Shown piece by piece: positions 37,986 through 51,361 of a stretch of DNA of 64,000 nt; position 1 is the stretch's first letter; each line of letters starts with the position of its first letter. The stretch lies in contig OW285194.1 in assembly GCA_935421135.1 (NCBI GenBank), forward strand, positions 7,176,376 to 7,240,375, read 5' to 3'. Source of the DNA: Bugulina stolonifera. Lineage: Eukaryota; Bryozoa; Gymnolaemata; Cheilostomatida; Bugulidae. The position numbers and the translations under genes are program-made. The notes beneath the pieces are model-generated. The model saw only the letters and a list, made by a program, of their open reading frames with translations, was not told where the DNA came from and did not search any database.

Positions 37986-38689
37986 ATTTAGATCATATTA
38001 TATTATGTTAGTTGGGTGTCTTCTAGCAATAATATTATAATTATAGGGATAAAATCAAAACCTTGAGCACTGTTCTAAGAGAGATGATAACTTCCTTACT
38101 GCAGATTCTCACTAAAAATGACCCAGTCAACCCATTCATAAAGCGTTTCAGATAATTTCTTGCCAGTTCAAGTAAGGAAATACTGCAGAATAATTTACGT
38201 TTGCAATGTCAGCACTAGTAGCAGCAGCAATTACATAATTGTGGAAATACAAATAACTGTACATGAAGTCATCATCTCAGAAAAGATGCATGTTCAGTAC
38301 ATGTACATGCAAATATGGACATGTACAATGTAATTTAGTTGCTCAGAAGTATTTACTAAACCCACATTCATAGGACATAAAAATTACTTGAAAGTGGTGA
38401 CTTTATAAAAAGTATTTTACCCAGTGGCTCTTGTAGATTTAAGGAGATATAGAATTGTCTTATTTTCACGAGGGATTATTATTATTTTTGCAACTGTGAA
38501 AAACAGGGAACTAAAATAATATACTTGCAGGGTTACATGGTTGAACTGCCAGTGAAGCTGATGTAAAGCTGTCAAAAGCTAAATGGACTATCATGCAAAA
38601 TATTGTTGTATATGATAAAAGCAGTCATAACAATGAATTATAACAAGCACCAGCAGCCTGAAAGCAATAAAAACTAGCACCTTGCAACT

Positions 38690-38791
38690 GTGTCTGGTAG
38701 TTGTCAGATACCTAGCAGCTGAGAAGCGTTGAGGTAGTACCTTTTAATATTTTATCTTCACTCAGCACAAGCGCAGCAATAATCAATACAG
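38690..38791 (+). other. Possible 5' UTR exon of the M13 gene
   Basis: Non-coding sequence ending at a strong donor (AATACAG|GTAAGTCT). A candidate acceptor (TTCTATTCTAAATAAG) lies shortly before the ATG at 39037. The upstream limit is not defined. Confidence 0.3.
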
Positions 38792-39036
38792 GTAAGTCTG
38801 TCGATGGTAGTCGCATTGTTACTCACACATCTGAGCTCATAATATCACATTCATGTACGTTTGTGCAAATTTGCGCAATTCAAGTGGGTGCTAGGAATTG
38901 CCTTATCCTACTTTTTACTATTGTATGAATAAATGTCTTTTTACCTGGGCCTAGAAATTATTATACTCATGAAGCCATGTTTGCCTGCTTTCAATAAAAA
39001 AATTTTTCTATTCTAAATAAGGGTCAAATATTCAAG

Positions 39037-42000
39037 ATGTCGAAACACCGGAAGTACCAACAGTTGGAAGAGGAGGGAGTGGAGCTAAGAGATGTTGCAT
39101 CCCCCAGCAGAGCTTCCCCTAGCAGAGCTACCCCCAGCAGAACTTCCCACAGCAGGGCTACCCCCAGTAGAGCTTCCGCAAGGATAGCTTCCACGAGAGA
39201 AGCTTCCTCGAGCCAAGCTTCTACCAGCGGTTCAGGAGAGCAGGAAGAAACAGAACTCGGCCAATTGGAGGAATCTACTAACATCCTTATGTGAGTAATA
39301 GACTCTTAACATTTCAGTTTTGACACAAATTAACCTGCATACAATATCATGTAGGTTCATCAGCTATACAAAACTGCTATAATATTTAATAATATGTTTA
39401 GAATAGGCTATTAGAGAATACATCCAGTAGATAGTGTGGAATAGAATATTAGCACAATTAAACATTTTTGCATTTTTGCCAGCATTGTGTGTAAAACAAT
39501 CACAAGACAAAAGTAGTGAAAGTGGCTCTCTTGTCTGAGCATATATTTTAGTGCATGACGCATAAAGAGAAATTAGCATAGCGAGTGTAGACACGGACCC
39601 AACTAAAATTATGGTGCATAATAATATATTAATACTTACACAATGGTTGCCAAAGGAAAAGCCCAATGTGAATTGTTCTGTGTTATCTCCACAGTGAAAA
39701 TAGAGGACTTTTTGCCCGTTCTAATTCTATGCTGGATGTGGGGCTTTGGATAGACATTGTATTGTGTTAGAGTGATAAAGATAAATATAAGTTAGTTTTA
39801 TCAAGTAGTTCTATTATAAATGGGGCCTCAAAATTTCAAGATTAATACCGCAGAGCAAGGAGAACCAACATACATGTAGCAACCGGAGCATCAGTACTGA
39901 TTAAAAACACAATAAATATTGTTGATCCTGATTGTATTATAGATTGTGTTTAATCAACTTTTAAAAATATAGAATGATCTGCTTGATAAACAAACACACA
40001 GGACAACATCGTAATTAGCTATGAACAGCCAATTTCCTTAGAAACGACTTTGAGAGGTAGTAAATCTACTATATTGTAAACAACATTGCCACATAACTGT
40101 ACCCAATGCATTCACACCAAAACCTAAAGTAGGAAATCGCAAACGGTGTAGGGTTCCAAGAAATTACCAGACAATTGTTTTTCAGTGTTTTGTAGAGCAT
40201 AATTTTAAAAAAGCAACCGCTTCAGTTGAGCTCTGTCTGTTTTTTCACCCTCACATTGTAATTTGAAATACATGTACCTTAACGTGATAACGGTAGGTTC
40301 ATTGGATGACAATCGTTTTTCTGATATACAAAATGTACTGCAGTATCTTATTTTTTTATCATTGAATGTAGTCTCTGCTGTAAATTTAAAGATAATAATT
40401 ATACTCGTATCCAATGTACAATCATATTAAACAATTTTACAGTAACCAGGCCGAGGGTGAGAGTGCCGACCAGAGTTTTGAAGTTTCAATTCCGTGTAGC
40501 AAATGCAATGCAGTCGAGTGCACGTGCTCACACAACAAGAAGACGCAAGCCATGTACCGAATTCTTTTGGTGATACTATTATTCATTATTGCTGGACTAA
40601 CTGTCGCACTTATTGCCAGCCGAGTGCAGCTTACGAAGTGGGTCGATGGTAAGATAAGAAGCACTTTTACCACCAAAGTGTAGATTCAAGAGCTATTAAT
40701 CTACAGCCTTTTATTGTGATAAAAACAGAGTCGTTTTCTTGTTCTGCAACTAAAATTGGTCAGAAAACATTTGCAAACTTTCATTTCCTGTTTGGTGAGG
40801 TTTCTCTAAAGTTATTTGCTGCTAATCCAAACGCTCTTCTATATGACAGACACACAATCTACAATGTAGCTTGCTTATATGACACGCATTTACATCTAGT
40901 TACGCTGCTCAATATCAAAGGTTAAAAGACACAGGCCAGTTGGTGGTTTACGCAATGCTGTCCACTGCGCGAAGTATTTGGTTGCCGCAGTGCCTTGGTT
41001 TCAAACCCTGTTCATTTCTTGGACATTTCTATATATGCGGAACAAATGAGTTTCTTTAGAAGATTGTCTCAAAACAATAAAATTAAGTTTCTTTTGCCAG
41101 TGAATGCTATAAAAGACTCTTTAATTTGTGAAACTACTTTCACATGTAATGGCAGACAGATGCGGATGTGCATTACGTAGCTGCATATTATGTTAGCCAT
41201 TTGACCACTGCTGTTTATGGTAGCAACCGCATTCTCCTAGCATTCTCCTATTGATCTATACAACAAAATTGTGTACTGGTCAATTAATTTTAAGGGTTGA
41301 CTAAATGTGCTGTGTATCTCGCTGCAATGCAAATTCCACAATACCTACCGACTACGTTACATGTAATACATTCAGTGTGAACCGAGGCATTAATCAACAT
41401 TCCTACAATTTTAATTCATTAGATATGATGTTCATGGACTCAGATGTGTGTACAACAGCTGAATGTGTCAAAACAGGTATGTTTCAAGAGTTTATAGGCG
41501 TGGTTTATGTGTGTGTTCAATTTACTCTCTAGTTGTTAGGTTTGGTGCATTTTTACTACTATAATAAGCAGAGTTATGTCCTCATGCCCACACCTGACCA
41601 GTTAATACTGTGCTATGCTACTTTGTTTATTTATCAAGAACTTTCTTGTATTCAAACGGTTTGCATGAAAAGTCAACAGTAATGAACAACTGATTTTACA
41701 GAAGTTGGTAATATAGCCTTATGGTACACTTTAAAAATTTTCTCATTTTTTCTGTGCTTTCTTTTTTTCCTTCAGGTAGTATGTAATTAGCTTCCTCTTT
41801 TCTGGCAGGTCCAGTAGTTTTTTGGCCACAATATATAAGACAGCTACATGTATATTATTTTCTACATGTATATCATGCTTGTCAGCATGTTGTGGCCCAT
41901 TGTTCCAAACATTGCACAGAGGAAAAATACACAAGGTGAGCTACTCAGTACCAGCACAATACATAACCAGGGCTGTCAAACTAGAGCCCAGCTGCATGGT

Positions 42001-45000
42001 ATAACCCAGTTAAGTTCACAGCCTAGCAACAGACCCTGGTATAATAAAAGAAATAATGACGGCCATGTCCAATACAGCCAACTAATACACCAATACCAGC
42101 AAACTGCTACGCTTTCATTGTGTGAGATGCTACTTTGCTTTACTTGAAGTGTCATTCACTATATTGCGTCTCCACATGATCTTGTACTATTCCATGACAC
42201 TGTAGCGATCATTTAGACCCGCACCATCAAACAACTCTAGTTTGAAATTTAAGATGAGCTCACTGAATTTGTCATTGAATTTACAAGGAGCGAGCACACT
42301 GATGGCACTGGACATGGATGTAGAACCTTGTGAAGACTTTTACAAGTACTCATGTGGTGGCTGGGACCAAAAACATGCATCACAGAGAGCTGAACAACAT
42401 TACTATACTGCTGTCACTAAAGCACTGGACGACACCAAAATATTAATAAAGGGTAAGCAGGTATCCCTGCCTTGTCTTTGTAGCCGCTGTTATAGTAGAA
42501 CCTGGTTTTCCGAAGCCTTAATACACCAGAATTCAGTGAATCTTTCATTCTTGGATTTTTTTTAAGCATCATCAAAATTCTTAAACTGACACATTATGTT
42601 CTATGTACATGTATTTGGTTCATACACTGCGCGTCACTCAAAAGATGTAAGTTTTTTCATACAGGATTTAGTGTCTGCTCTATCAGGTTACCTCCTGGGG
42701 GAGGGAAAATAAAAGTTATAGTTACGCTTAGTATCTTGGATGAAAGATGCTGATGATCAAACCAAAATGACACCATGTGGTGGCTGTATGAAATAGTTGT
42801 TTAATTGTTGTTTACCAATTGACTATTGTGAAGACCAATTGGTTGGTTTACCTTTGCAGAAGCTCTGGAGGCACCGATATCATCAGTGTGGCCAATGGCT
42901 ATTCACGAAGCTCAGAATGTTTACACCCGGTGCATGGGCACAGGTTAGTTAGTCTACCTAAGCTCTTGCCAACAATGCTTCTCCATATACAGTTTTTAGT
43001 TTTGAATTCTACCCCCTTCCAGCTTAAAAAATTAGTTTCAGAGTTTGTATCATTTTTGTGAAAGTAATCCGCAGAGCTTCTTTCGTGACTAATGCCGGTT
43101 GCTTGGTAGCCTTAGTTCATTGCATAATGAAGACAAGGGTCATGTCATTTTAGCCTGCTGTGTTCTTTGAGCTCAAATATTCCATGCTTCCACTGCGATA
43201 CAATGCATATGCGAACAAGCATTAGCTAGACTGCTTGAATACTACAACTTGTAGCTGTGGTAAAGACATATGTTTTTATTCCAACAATTACAGACTTATT
43301 GAGAGCTCAGAAAGGTGAACCAATGGCAAAGCTAATAAGGGAAATCGCCTTCTGGCCACTTATCACACCAATATGGAGAGAGGAGATGTTTAATTTAGAA
43401 GAAACCCTCGCGAATCTGCATCTTGTTGCAGTACAAGTTTTGTTTACTTCTCAGCCTAACTTTCCTATCTCTGATGCTCCAAAGACTCTTATGGTAAAGT
43501 GTATACATTCCTTTAAAAATTGGATTTAAATATAAACTTGATTGTTTTTGAAGTGAAATACATGTATCATAAATAGTATATTACCACAATTCTAGACCTT
43601 TTGGAAACTGTTATAGCTATTATAACATTCTATTGTTGACATTTAACATTTAATATGTTTGGTGTAAGTAGATGAGATTTCCATTCCGAAAAATGATATT
43701 GAGCTTAATTTCGTCTAATAGCCTAAACAGAAACGCTTTTAAGTATTTGGGCACCATTTGAGTACTTCCATGTTTACAATTACTTGTGCAACATACAAAG
43801 TAACAAAGACCTGCAGCTACAAGGTAAATTTACAGCAACAATATGATGTTGTGTAGTTACATGTACATGTAGGTGTATGCCACACTGGTGAGGTATTCTA
43901 TGCATCAAACTAATATATGCGCTCTGTAGCCAATGGAGAAGGCAGCAGCTAATTTTCAAAACAATTCAGTTTGCTCCCCACTCTTCCCCACCTACTTGTA
44001 CCTTTAATCTGGGATACAAGGCGGTCTACATAATCTACATTCAGTATGGTCAAGGAAGATTGTGGTCCATACATTAATTGTTCTACTACACGTACATGCA
44101 CTTCACATAACCGGTTTTGAAATACTTGCAGCTGGCAGCAAACTTTGGCTACATGCCAGGTAATCTTACCAATGATGTAGATCATTCGAACTACATAGAT
44201 TTTATCTCGGAGTTGGTGTATTACCTGCATCCAATTAGACATCAAGACAGAACTAGTTTCAAAGCAGAAATCAAAGAATCTGTGGAAGATATGGTGGAGC
44301 TTGAGTCAAGACTTAATAAAGTAATGTATATGAATTGCAAATGTAAACAAATATTATTAATATTACTGTCGCTGCATGCATAGTAGAGCTCTACTCTATC
44401 ATCAAAAACCGCATTGTTTGTATAATTTACCTCCTCAGGCATATACAGCTGCTTAGGGTTAGATGTATAAGGCCTGTGCTTTAAAGTTGTCTTGGTTAAA
44501 CAATTGGCATTCTGAATTGGTAGCTACATGTACATACATAATATTATGCATATCATCTTTGCGTCTTACATGTATGTACTATTATGTATTGCCATGTATC
44601 ACCATAATTTTAAGTGTAGTCGTTATCATTGATACATGTAATTATCATTTTCAATTTTTCTTTAGTTTTATTCGACTGCATTCTCGTCCTGGGATTTGAT
44701 GACAGGCATCGCCTTTCCTGTAGATCAACTGTATACAAATGTTACCCATAAGGTAAATCACAGACAGAGAGCTTGGTCTCATGTTATGCATGGGATTATT
44801 GCTGATTCTAATGTAGTCAAAAATACTTGTACAAATAACTCATAGAATAATATAGTATCAGCCCAAAAATGCTGGTACTCTTCACAAAAGTTTAATGATT
44901 TTTAGTAGTAATAATTTGGGTTGAAACCTTTGACAGTTTTGTTAGAAGTTTGTTAGATTAGTGTTTAAATTAATCACATTGATCGATCATCATTTAGACA

Positions 45001-48000
45001 ATGAGAAGCTGTACCTCACTCTATTATGTACATGTATTTATTGTACTTATTGCATATACTTGTATATATATGTACATGTGAACTCACTACTTGGTATATT
45101 TAATTTTTCAGTTTGACTGGAAGGTATACATCGCAGAATTGTTTTCTGGTATGGACTATAACTACATTTGGTCCAATAAACCTGTAATTCTCAGGGCAGG
45201 AAGTTCCTACTTTCCCGGGCTCATGGACATCCTAGATGAGACACCGAAAAGGACCATGGCCAACTATCTAGTCTTCAAACTGATACTGAAGTTTCTGCCA
45301 TTCATCCACTTAAGCCAGGAGCTGGAACAATGCGTTGACAAGGTAGGATAAGACGTATGGAATGATACGATATCGACATGATTGTACAGTAGCTACTGAG
45401 ATGACGCCTCGGTGCTTTCAGACCAGTAATCTGGTATTCTCAGTGAATACCAAATAATGGGTCGTCATAATATTCAAATATGCTCTGAAGTACAATATAG
45501 TGCTTGCTCAGGTGTTGATGGAAGAAATTAGTTTTTACATTCCACGCCAAATGCAATTCCGTATCCTCTCTCAAACATGCAACTTTTAGCAAATCTAGTC
45601 TAGCTGAATAATTATCGGATGGAGGGTTGTAATGTCATCTAATTCATAATTTTACTCAGTCACCTAATTCTACATGTACACTGTATGTACAAATTTCCAT
45701 GTCCACTGGTTAGGTCGCCCCTTTACTACCAGAGCTTAGAGCAATGGTTTCTAAAAAGGAATTGCCAAGATGGAAGAGATGTGTTGAATTAACAGAAGCT
45801 ATGATGCCAATGGCAGTGAGCAGACTATTTATTGACCATTACAGCAATGAAAGCAAGACTGCAGAGGTACGATATTTTCATTCGGAAATAAATTATCTGA
45901 AGTATTGTACTGCCACTGACACTCTTCACTGTCAATCACTGATCTTTCATGTGGTCCGGTTTAAGCTTGTACTTGTATTTAGTTGCATGTAAAAATGGGC
46001 CACCTTTCCTGACGTCGCTTACTAACGCATGTTGTGTACATATTGGGCCATTAGGAAAAGCTGTGTTATAGGAACATCAACATACATATTGTATAGAAAT
46101 TTAGTAATGGCGAGGGTAATTGCTATACATGTTAGAAATTACTCTACCAAGAAGAAACCAGATGTAAATTTTTAGTCCCATTATTCCACTGGGCATTCTG
46201 TTGTGGAGCGAAAAAACTACCTGTGGTGCCTTTGCTGGTTCATTATACTGGTTATCATGAAGCATCAAAGGATTGATCCAATACCCGTGTTTACCATGAT
46301 ATCTGTATAATGCATGTAGGAAGCTAATCATACTTTAATGACTGTGGCATTACACTCTGTGTAAGATGTAAATCTCGTACCTGTAGCTTGAATATCTATC
46401 TTGCTATAGTGAAAGCTCTTTAACCTAGGACAACTCTCACAGTATCTTTACATTACCCATTTGACTGAACCGTCTTTGAAACGTAGGGAATGTGTCACTT
46501 GTTGACATGTACTTGCAGGTTGAGGATCTAGTGGATAATGTGATCAACTTCAATATGGTTTCACGCTCCGTAGAGGTAACTACGTTTTGCATCACAGAGT
46601 TATCTTCTCTCTGAAATAAGCATCTGGTGCTGTAGTGGAACACAAATCTATATCATTGAATAGTGTTATGCTAGTAAAAGACTGCTAAAGAAATCTATTG
46701 TTGAGAGAAGATGACTCAATAACTGATGTCGATATACAATGTGTGTACATGTAGACTAAAGATGTGAGAGCAACCTGCATTATGTATTAGATTTTTATTC
46801 AGGCAGCCGACTAGGTTGATGCATATAATTATGATAAACATTCACATATTCACAGCCAACATGTAGCCACAGGCAAGGTTAGTTGGTAACTGTGTGTCAA
46901 AAGACGTATACATGTAGTGTGTAAATTATCCGGGCTCTGAATGAATCGAGATTTATGTTCACATGTACATTGTACATGTACATGTACATGTACATGTAAA
47001 CCCCAACACACACTGTCACAGATATAAGTACAATTTTGCAAAAATACAAAACATGTGAAGTGCAGACAACGACATTAATAATAGTGAACACTGTGCATTA
47101 TTGAAAATTGCAGAAAAATGAGGTACGTAAATGGGTAGTAGGAGCACTGGATTGGATAAAAGATGATGACGCTTTGGATGAACACTACAATTTGGTATGG
47201 GCTTATCTTATTTGGCACATTTTCTTCACCAGAGACATTTGTTTCACTAGCAAACCATGGTTACTCGGGCTAGTAGCATCTAATAGTTCATTGTATAATG
47301 ACTTGATAATTAACAATGTTAAGTAGGAAAAAATTAAATTTGCAACCTCATGTAATGACATTGTATACTTATGTATATCCAGCAAATGATTGATATTTCT
47401 TGTAAAAATGTTCATCTTTCTACTTTTCAGTTAGTTGTTGGAGATAAATCGACCTCCCTGTTGTGGGATGCAGTGCAAGGAACTCGCCTGTTCGCAATTC
47501 ACCAATTTGATGGAGTTACTCGCTCCAGCTCAGTCAATGAGTAAGTACTACCCTCTCTATATCTACATGTATAGTATTATAGTCAGTTGCATAGTATGCT
47601 ACTCTGTTCTACAAGTACACTGTAGATTGTCATTGAATGGTCTGCTATTTTAGCCTCGATAGAAAGCCATCGGAAGCTGTGTGAAGTTACATGTAGATGT
47701 GGCGTCTTGGGTTAACAACAACCTAATGTGCTAATTTGCTGAAAGTTCTTATACATGTAATACTATAAATAGTATCTACAGTACTCATTGTTTGTTTATA
47801 TATTAGTATTGAGCATATGTCTTATGCTGTTTGCAGAAAGCTGGTCTCCACATCCCTAGAAGTCTGCTATGAGCCAACAAATAAGACATTGTGTAGGTAT
47901 TCATGACACACTGTACCTTTAATTTCTCTTGGGAGAAAGTACTGTATAACCCGGTTTATTACATGGATGTTGCAAAATTCTCCAAAGTTGAGTATTAGCC

Positions 48001-51000
48001 ATGAAAATTGGTTTTCTTTAACTGAAACTGGCATAACCTGCAGCCCTAGGTAGTGAAAAATAGTTTAGATGCATTGTATATACATCATCTCACCATCTAC
48101 ATCACTCTCATCAGGGAGATTACTAATCAAAATTTTCTAATAGTGCTATTATACACAATATTTGCATATAAGTGGACTTAATAATTGGAATATACATGTA
48201 GTTTTTATGAATTTTAATGACAAGGTTCTTGATTCTAGGGATTCCTGAGGCTATCCTGCAGCTTCCTTTTTATGACGTCAACAGACCAATGTAAGTGCTT
48301 AGCATTATAGGCAATAGTAGTATATAGTTATACTGCCCTCAAATTTTGCTTCACCTAAATGTACCTCTACACGTAGCTCAGCCAAACAGTTTTTGTCAAA
48401 GCAGTTTGTGATTTAACTGAGTAATGCATGTTTTGATATTCATACAGCTTTGTGCGTACTAACACCTTATATATTAGACAATATGATTCATTTCACTTTA
48501 CACTGTTTATATGCAATTCAGGTCTATGAATCTTGGAGCTCTTGGAGCAGTTATTGGACACAAATTCTCCCACGAGGAACACACGAAAATAAGTAAGTCC
48601 TTACAACTGCCATACTTAAGAGCCAATGAGTTTGATGCCAAGGAAAATTTTTCATTAGAAGTTGTTTTCTGACGTTCTATTGTTTAAGTACAACAGGCAC
48701 AGTGAGTGTTTCACCTGCCTAGTCAACATCTGCAATGCATGAGCTTTTCATGGATGTGACTTATAAAATGTTCATGTTTTCAAGCTTGTTTAACCTCAAG
48801 GCTTTGTTACAACCGTATTCAGATAATTATTTATTGTATTCAAACAATACGTGTACATGTACTTTTTGAAAATATTACTCGACGAAAATGAATGCAAAAA
48901 TAGTGTTGAATGCATGGGCTTGCATCTTCTACAGAAATATTCTTTGCCATTTATTTGCATGTAAATTTGTCTGGATTCCCAGGAGTTGGTTTTGGTGAGG
49001 ATCCCATTGCTGACGCCTTTGGACCATCTCCATATTGTATCTCTCCTAAGGACAATTGGTATTTAGATCCCTTTAAAGCAGCAGAATCAAAAAATGAGGT
49101 ACTTGTCTAATTACTCTAATTACTAATATTATTAATTACTAATTATTCTTACCTTGTGCTTCTGAAAGTATCTTTCACCAAATCTTGTAACTTAGATTTG
49201 TAAGGTTATGCGGTGTGCTTTCTGTCTACATGTACACATATGTTCAATGCAGCCTCTCTCATTCAGGCTTGTTGCACTTTTGCTACTGTGACAAGAGTTG
49301 TGTTCTCTTATCCAGCTATCGCCTTCCTTGAGCGAGACTCTGTCAACATAACTTCATGTGTGTTTGCAATGCTCAGGTATAACCATTGGCCAACTCACAT
49401 CATTTAACTTGCGGTTTCTTTCAATATCTTTAGTATCGGCTGAGTCACATATCAGGGGAAAAGCTGAAGCACCATCAGTATGGGCTAAACCGAGCACTAT
49501 TGGTGGGTATATTTGCATTTTAGACAACTCTTACTTAGAAATGACAACAAAATATAATGTTTTCTAGCCTCGATTTTAACAGTGAAGAAGTTTTTAGCAT
49601 CATCAACCATTACTTCAGACTGGAATAAACCCAAAAATACAATTACCTTGCGCCAAAACCAAAAAAATAAACTATTACCATGTTACAATATTGTAGATGG
49701 CAATCACACTGTCTAGAAAACACATTATGCACAGTGTTTTTTGCACAGTCTTGTAACGTAGTAGTATAATTCTGGTTCGCCATGTTTATCCTTTCCAAAA
49801 TTGCATGATCAATTTTACTAGACTAATGTTATTTTTCAGCTGCTGAAAAGTTTAGGAGATTCGAAGGAATTTGATTTACCCGGCCTAGAGACATTTAATT
49901 CTGACAAGCTATTCTTTATTTCATATGCCCAGGTATGTTTCTACTTGTGCATGCTAGTATTTGAACAAAATAATCTTAGATTATCTTAACAGACCGGCTG
50001 TATTATAATCTCATTAGCATTCTTCAATGAGAAAAAACCTGTCTTGGCAATCCATAAGGATGTGCTTGGTCTTCAAGCAGCATTGTTCTTGCTCTAAACA
50101 CATGCATGTACTACATGTATGTTCGTGTTTAACATACATAGTTCACGTTCTCCATCTGCATGCACAATAATGCTCTTGGTCTAAGCATAGAGTAATATCA
50201 CTTGGGGGAAATACTCAGTAAATGTAAATTAATTTCAGATGTTCTGCGGCGCTCACCACCACCACCCAGACAATGATGACAAGGAGTTTGAAAGAATATA
50301 CAGGTAAATGTTACTTTATTGTTGAAGAAATGAATAATTACATGTATATACATTGTAGCTAACAAAATACTTGGTAAAATGTGTGAGCTTTACAACATTT
50401 AAAATATCATCCGTGAACTCATCTTTCGAAAATTTGGACTAAACAGTTGATGTCATTATTATGATTATTAATTTACATAATATATCTGGTCATGCATATA
50501 AAACTTAGTAGATGAAAAATCCTATCAAAACACAGTTGTGGCGTTGTCATTGACAAAAATCATATTGTCAATATAAATGTAAGCACACCCACTTGCCTTA
50601 GTACATGTATGGTTTTCCTAATCAAGCAGCCCAATGCATTTCCTGTTCATAGATAGACAACCAATAGCTTTTCTGCTGTTACCTTGCAGGCGCTCTATAT
50701 GCTGAGAATGCGCCTCTATATGCTAAGAATGCGCCTCTATATGCTAAGAATGCGCCTCTATATGCTAAGAATGCGCCTCTATATGCTAAGAATGTGCCTC
50801 TATATGCTAAGAATACGCCTCTATATGCTAAGAATGCGCCTCTATATGCTGAGAATGCGCCTCTATATGCTAAGAATGCGCCTCTATATGCTAAGAATGC
50901 GCCTCTATATGCTAAGAATGCGCCTCTATATGCTAAGAATGTGCCTCTATATGCTAAGAATACGCCTCTATATGCTAAGAATGCGCCTCTATATGCTAAG

Positions 51001-51361
51001 AATGTGCCTCTATATGCTAAGAATGTGCCTCTATATGCTAAGAATACGCCTCTATATGCTAAGAATGCGCCTCTATATGCTAAGAATGCGCCTCTATATG
51101 CTAAGAATGCGCCTCTATATGCTAAGAATGCGCCTCTATATGCTAAGAATGTGCCTCTATATGCTAAGAATGCGCCTCTATATGCTAAGAATGTGCCTCT
51201 ATATGCTAAGAATGCGCCTCTATATGCTAAGAATGTGCGCATAGCTCCATAAAATATAATTATAATGCATTCCTAACATTAACAGGATTAATGAGATAGT
51301 TCAAGAGTATCCGGCATTTCATGAGGCCTTCAGCTGCTCCAATGGCACCAATAGCCAATAG
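39037..51361 (+). CDS. M13 (neprilysin/ECE)-family type II membrane protein, probable pseudoenzyme
   Basis: Exons: 39037-39290, 40443-40648, 41423-41476, 42288-42452, 42860-42943, 43294-43493, 44132-44320, 44666-44752, 45112-45342, 45714-45866, 46519-46575, 47114-47194, 47431-47540, 47837-47892, 48239-48290, 48522-48592, 48983-49098, 49267-49376, 49445-49502, 49840-49932, 50239-50303, 51286-51361. Phases all agree, giving 855 residues. The N-terminal cytoplasmic tail has degenerate PSRAS/TPSRT repeats. A Cys-rich juxtamembrane segment precedes a transmembrane helix (about 124-144). The M13 ectodomain then shows VCTTAEC, PCEDFYKYSCGGW (185-197), AFWPLITP, ILQLPFYD, VIGHKFSH and LPGLETFNSDKLFFISYAQ. 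Catalytic changes: HExxH is HKFSH (673-677), NAYY is EVCY (632-635), GENxAD is not recognisable, and the C-terminal CxxW is absent. The 49267 and 49445 exons are the least certain. Family members cleave extracellular peptides; this one is probably inactive. Confidence 0.88.
50690..51243. repeat. 21-bp minisatellite, ~26 copies, inside the last M13 intron
   Basis: The unit is GCGCCTCTATATGCTAAGAAT, with the first three bases varying as gcg, gtg or acg and occasional ctgagaat. The order of variants (about four gcg, then gtg, acg, gcg) recurs, giving a higher-order period near 147 bp. Because 21 is a multiple of 3 and the unit has no stop in several frames, long frames appear on both strands (50679-51252). 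These are not genes, as the array lies between two phase-2 splice sites (50303 and 51286) whose joining restores the M13 reading frame. Confidence 0.95.

Noticed and set aside
50679..51252. Three long overlapping frames (152-187 codons) on both strands
   Set aside because: They are produced by a 21-bp tandem array without stops and lie inside an intron whose flanking exons join in phase.
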